Below are positions 39,240 to 41,734 of a DNA stretch of 41,734 bases, in pieces. Below the pieces are notes generated by a model. The model made no database searches. It saw nothing but the letters and a program-made list of their open reading frames with translations, and was not told the origin of the DNA. Numbering within the stretch: the stretch's first letter is position 1; each line of letters starts with the position of its first letter. The position numbers were made by a program, and so were the translations under genes. Source of the DNA: a virus; IMG/VR virus record IMGVR_UViG_3300009537_000055, positions 1 through 41,734 of that record. One strand, written 5' to 3'.

Positions 39240-39948
39240 GGGTTGTATTTACTATACTGATAACAGGCCAAATCCGAAATTTTTGGATATATTTCAAAAA
39301 AATCTTCGGAATAGTTTTGATGGAGAAATAGTCTGTGTCTCTCTTAAACCAACAGATTTTGGTGATAAAAGAATTGTGATGGATGGTTTGGTGCGTAGTT
39401 ATCCAACAATGATAACCCAAATTTTAACTGCACTAGAAGCCTCCACGGCAGATGTGGTTTTCTTTACAGAACACGATGTTTTGTATCATCCCTCACATTT
39501 TGAAATAAATCCTACAAGGGATGACATTTATTATTATAATATTAATAATTGGCGATGGATGTATGGGATGCCAACAGCAATTACTTACGACGAACTCTCC
39601 TCTTTATCAGGAATGTGTTGCAATAGGGAGTTGGCAATTAAGCATTATAAATACCGTATAAAAATGATAGAGGAAATAGGTCTGGACAAATTTAGAAGTA
39701 GAGAACCACGCTGGGCTAGAAGATTTGGATATGAACCTGGTACAAAACCAAAACGTAGAGGAGGAATTACTAATGAAGGCCATGAAAAATGGAAGTCTGA
39801 ATTTCCAAATGTAGATGTGAGACATAATCAGACTTTTAGCAAACCCAAAGTGACATTAAAAGAGTTTAAGCATTTACCTAAAACCTGGAATGAAATACCA
39901 TATACAGATATACCAGGATGGAATTTGAAAGAAGTTTTTAAATTATGA
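39226..39948 (+). CDS. Glycosyltransferase-like protein with EHD motif
   Basis: 240 residues. GCIYYTDNRPNPKFL, then ADVVFFTEHDVLYHPSHFEI (Glu82-x-Asp84), YYYNINNWRWMYG and LSGMCCNRELAIKHY, then VDVRHNQTFSK. It is paralogous to 37927-38565. The segment of Tyr/Trp-rich residues after the ExD resembles acceptor loops. It overlaps neighbours by 14 and 4 nt. The substrate is unknown; a role in building the same glycan is inferred from context. Confidence 0.55.
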   Translation: MQKSKGCIYYTDNRPNPKFLDIFQKNLRNSFDGEIVCVSLKPTDFGDKRIVMDGLVRSYPTMITQILTALEASTADVVFFTEHDVLYHPSHFEINPTRDDIYYYNINNWRWMYGMPTAITYDELSSLSGMCCNRELAIKHYKYRIKMIEEIGLDKFRSREPRWARRFGYEPGTKPKRRGGITNEGHEKWKSEFPNVDVRHNQTFSKPKVTLKEFKHLPKTWNEIPYTDIPGWNLKEVFKL

Positions 39949-40145
39949 TAATAGCACCGCCACACACACAGGAAGTACAATTCGACAATGGAACCAAGTT
40001 GACATTGAGGAATGTAGAAAAGATAGAACAGGGCAATTGGACACACATTGTCGCTAATGGGGGCAAGGAATATATTACCAACACCAGCAGGATCCTGTTT
40101 GTAAAAGTATATCCAAAAGGAAAAACAGATTACGAAAAAAAATGA
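39945..40145 (+). CDS. Small hypothetical protein between glycosyltransferase genes
   Basis: 66 residues, beta-rich (EVQFDNGTKLTLRNVEKIE, then WTHIVANGGKEYIT) with a basic end. ATGA-type overlaps with both neighbours make it translationally coupled. No family recognised. It could be an accessory or chaperone for the enzymes, but nothing in the sequence shows it. Confidence 0.6.
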   Translation: MIIAPPHTQEVQFDNGTKLTLRNVEKIEQGNWTHIVANGGKEYITNTSRILFVKVYPKGKTDYEKK

Positions 40146-41107
40146 AAGACCTAAGCATATTAATACCAGCCAGGAACGAAATGTTTTTAAAGAATACTAT
40201 TGAAGACATCCTCAAAAATATTGAAATGGACACAGAAGTGATCGCTGTCCTGGATGGTGAATGGTCTAACCCCCCATTAGAACAACACGAAAGAGTCAAT
40301 ATTATTTATGTTAATAAAGCAATAGGGCAACGTGCAGCAACTAACTTGGCTTGTAAATTAAGCGAAGCTGAATATGTGATGAAGCTCGACGCACATTGTT
40401 CTTTTGATAAAGGATTTGATCGAAAGATGATCGACATGTTTAAAGAGGTTGGTGACGATGTAACAATGCTTCCTGTTATGCGAAATTTGTGGGCTTTTGA
40501 TTGGAAGTGTCATTCGTGTGGTTGGAAAACATATCAAGCCAATGGACAAGAAGGAATGAGGTGTGGAGATTGTAATTCAAAGCGTATGAAAAGAAAAATG
40601 ATATGGCGAGGTAAAACTAATCCCCAAAGTACATCTTATTGTTTTAACGCAACCCCTCAATTTAAATACTTTGAAGATTATAAACATCGCCCTAAGTATG
40701 TTGAGGATAAGAAAAATAAAAAAGTCACTGAGACGATGAGCATTCAAGGTTCATGTTTTATGTTGACAAGAAAAAAATACTGGGAATTAAATATTTGTGA
40801 TGAGACTTTTGGTAGTTGGGGGAATCAGGGAATTGAGGTTGCTTGTAAAACATGGTTGACGGGGGGCAGGGTGTTAGTGAACCATAATACATGGTATGCA
40901 CATTTGTTTAGGACAAATCACAATTTAAAATTCCCCTGGCCTGTTTCTGGTAGAGAGCAATTGAAAACTAAAGAAAAAGTGAGAAAAGCAATCTACAGTG
41001 GTAAACTTCCGCATCAAAAATATCCTGTTTCTTGGTTAGTTAAAAAGTTCTGGCCTGTGCCTGATTGGACACAAGAAGATTTAGATAAATTGGAAACTTC
41101 TCTCTAA
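40142..41107 (+). CDS. DxH-type GT-A glycosyltransferase 3 with zinc-ribbon insertion
   Basis: 321 residues. LSILIPARNE start, VLDGEW, KLDAHCSFDKGFD (Asp83-x-His85-Cys86), MSIQGSCFMLTRKKYWEL (200-216), WGNQGIEVACKTWLTGG (226-242) and WYAHLFRTNHNLKFPWP. The last three blocks resemble the C-terminal catalytic half of polypeptide GalNAc-transferases. A zinc ribbon is inserted at residues 123-144 (Cys123, Cys126, Cys141, Cys144), absent from the two paralogues. The insert is between the metal site and the acceptor half and may bind the acceptor or a partner. The gene overlaps its upstream neighbour by ATGA. Confidence 0.75.
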   Translation: MKDLSILIPARNEMFLKNTIEDILKNIEMDTEVIAVLDGEWSNPPLEQHERVNIIYVNKAIGQRAATNLACKLSEAEYVMKLDAHCSFDKGFDRKMIDMFKEVGDDVTMLPVMRNLWAFDWKCHSCGWKTYQANGQEGMRCGDCNSKRMKRKMIWRGKTNPQSTSYCFNATPQFKYFEDYKHRPKYVEDKKNKKVTETMSIQGSCFMLTRKKYWELNICDETFGSWGNQGIEVACKTWLTGGRVLVNHNTWYAHLFRTNHNLKFPWPVSGREQLKTKEKVRKAIYSGKLPHQKYPVSWLVKKFWPVPDWTQEDLDKLETSL

Positions 41108-41113
41108 TTATTC

Positions 41114-41119
41114 TAGAAT
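41114..41119 (+). promoter_or_regulatory. Promoter -10 before the last methyltransferase gene
   Basis: TAGAAT lies 6 nt before the ATG at 41126; TTGGAA (41090-41095) with an 18-nt spacer is a fair -35. No Shine-Dalgarno site. Confidence 0.5.
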
Positions 41120-41125
41120 GAAACA

Positions 41126-41734
41126 ATGGGGGTACTACAACCAAGTGAATACGACATATCATATTTTGATGGAAGCAAGACAACCTACAAACATAATGCA
41201 GGTTATTCTAAATATGAGAGATGGTATAGAAAAGATGGTGCAGACTCATTAGGTGAATTCTGGAAAGATTACGCGAAAAGATGGGTGGATCATCTTGTGT
41301 TATCAGGCAAAAAAGTACTTGAGATAGGATCAGCTAAAGGATTTTTAGTTGAGGACATGAGAGAAATGGGAGTGGATGCTTGGGGACTAGATGTTTCCCA
41401 GTATGCTTATGATCAAGCCTCAGAGGTGGTTAAGTCTTACCTAACAGTGGGAGATGCTAGAGATGTAGTATCTACTTACAAGAACAAAGAATGGGATGTG
41501 ATATTTTCAGCAAGATTTGTTGAATGTATACCAGAAGCAGATATACCTCAGTTGGTAGCAGATATGAACGCAAAAAGTAAACTTCAAGTTCATGTGTTGG
41601 ACGACTTCACTGGTGTAAAATCAGGTGCGGGTCAATTCTACATTCAGCACACACTTCAAGAATGGTTAGACAATTATAACTGGGCAAAAGGTACTAAATT
41701 AGTGCCCCAAGAGAATATAAATACAATTCTAACT
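41126..41734 (+). CDS. Class I SAM methyltransferase (3' end missing)
   Basis: The frame is open to the end of the window (203 codons). VLEIGSAKGFLVEDM is the SAM-binding loop, GLDVSQYAYDQA the second motif, and YLTVGDARDVV and WDVIFSARFVECIP the next strands. This layout is a standard small-molecule or sugar methyltransferase. FDGSKTTYKHNAGYSKYERW at the N-terminus is distinctive of glycan-cluster methyltransferases. It is the fourth methyltransferase of the cassette, so the cluster continues beyond the window. Confidence 0.75.
   Translation, partial: MGVLQPSEYDISYFDGSKTTYKHNAGYSKYERWYRKDGADSLGEFWKDYAKRWVDHLVLSGKKVLEIGSAKGFLVEDMREMGVDAWGLDVSQYAYDQASEVVKSYLTVGDARDVVSTYKNKEWDVIFSARFVECIPEADIPQLVADMNAKSKLQVHVLDDFTGVKSGAGQFYIQHTLQEWLDNYNWAKGTKLVPQENINTILT

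Noticed and set aside
1-41734. Alternative genetic code (TGA or TAG reassigned)
   Set aside because: TGA, TAA and TAG all end recognised genes at the expected lengths (for example TGA in ATGA overlaps), so the standard bacterial code fits.

Overview
The window is part of the genome of a tailed double-stranded DNA bacteriophage with podovirus-like structural genes. It is A+T-rich by eye, densely packed and uses the standard stop codons (TGA is a stop). It encodes a portal, a scaffold, a major capsid protein, both terminase subunits, a lysis cassette, a replication module and fibre proteins. No integrase, tRNA, rRNA, CRISPR array or host gene was seen, so the host cannot be named. Both ends of the window cut through genes.

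Layout. (1) 1-6478: the 3' part of a giant fibre gene (beta-propeller-like repeats, about 1,170 residues of Ser-Pro-Ser-x repeat, a glycine-rich domain, a second Ser-Pro tract and WTPK repeats). (2) 6534-8057: lysis cassette (coiled-coil protein, XhlA-like membrane protein, M23 endopeptidase, holin-like protein). (3) 8032-14015, minus strand: an early operon of many small proteins, a PD-(D/E)XK nuclease, a DUF669-like protein, a SF2 helicase, a DUF2829/Tad2-like putative anti-defence protein, a MerR-like regulator, and a 156-bp hexanucleotide repeat that encodes an Arg/Trp-Ser dipeptide repeat. (4) 14016-14104: two symmetric divergent promoters over a 13-bp inverted repeat. (5) 14105-16073: primase zinc finger and TOPRIM-helicase encoded as two coupled genes. 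(6) 16074-16446: an iteron-like noncoding region followed by a consensus promoter with a palindrome in its spacer. (7) 16447-34697: morphogenesis genes in the order connector, portal, tail, fibre, internal/ejected proteins (GNAT, nucleotidyltransferase and LPD38-like domains), small and large terminase, scaffold, capsid, decoration proteins. (8) 34782 to the end: a tightly overlapped cassette of three DxH-type glycosyltransferases, two further glycosyltransferase-like proteins and four methyltransferases.

Three themes stand out. First, two structural proteins carry mucin-like Ser-Pro-Ser repeats, and the same genome carries glycosyltransferases whose DxHC motif and C-terminal acceptor-side pattern resemble polypeptide GalNAc-transferases. 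A phage-encoded O-glycosylated fibre is a testable idea. Second, many genes have a -10 hexamer only 5-6 nt before the ATG and no Shine-Dalgarno sequence, which predicts leaderless mRNAs, while other genes have strong GGAGGTG sites. Third, several intergenic regions hold strong RNA hairpins, including a three-hairpin element after the capsid gene.

Several genes here are too short for usual ORF cut-offs (38, 47, 50 and 51 aa), and several starts were moved from longer open frames because a Shine-Dalgarno site, a promoter -10 or gene overlap favours a later ATG. All family names come from motif recognition by eye, not from database searches.
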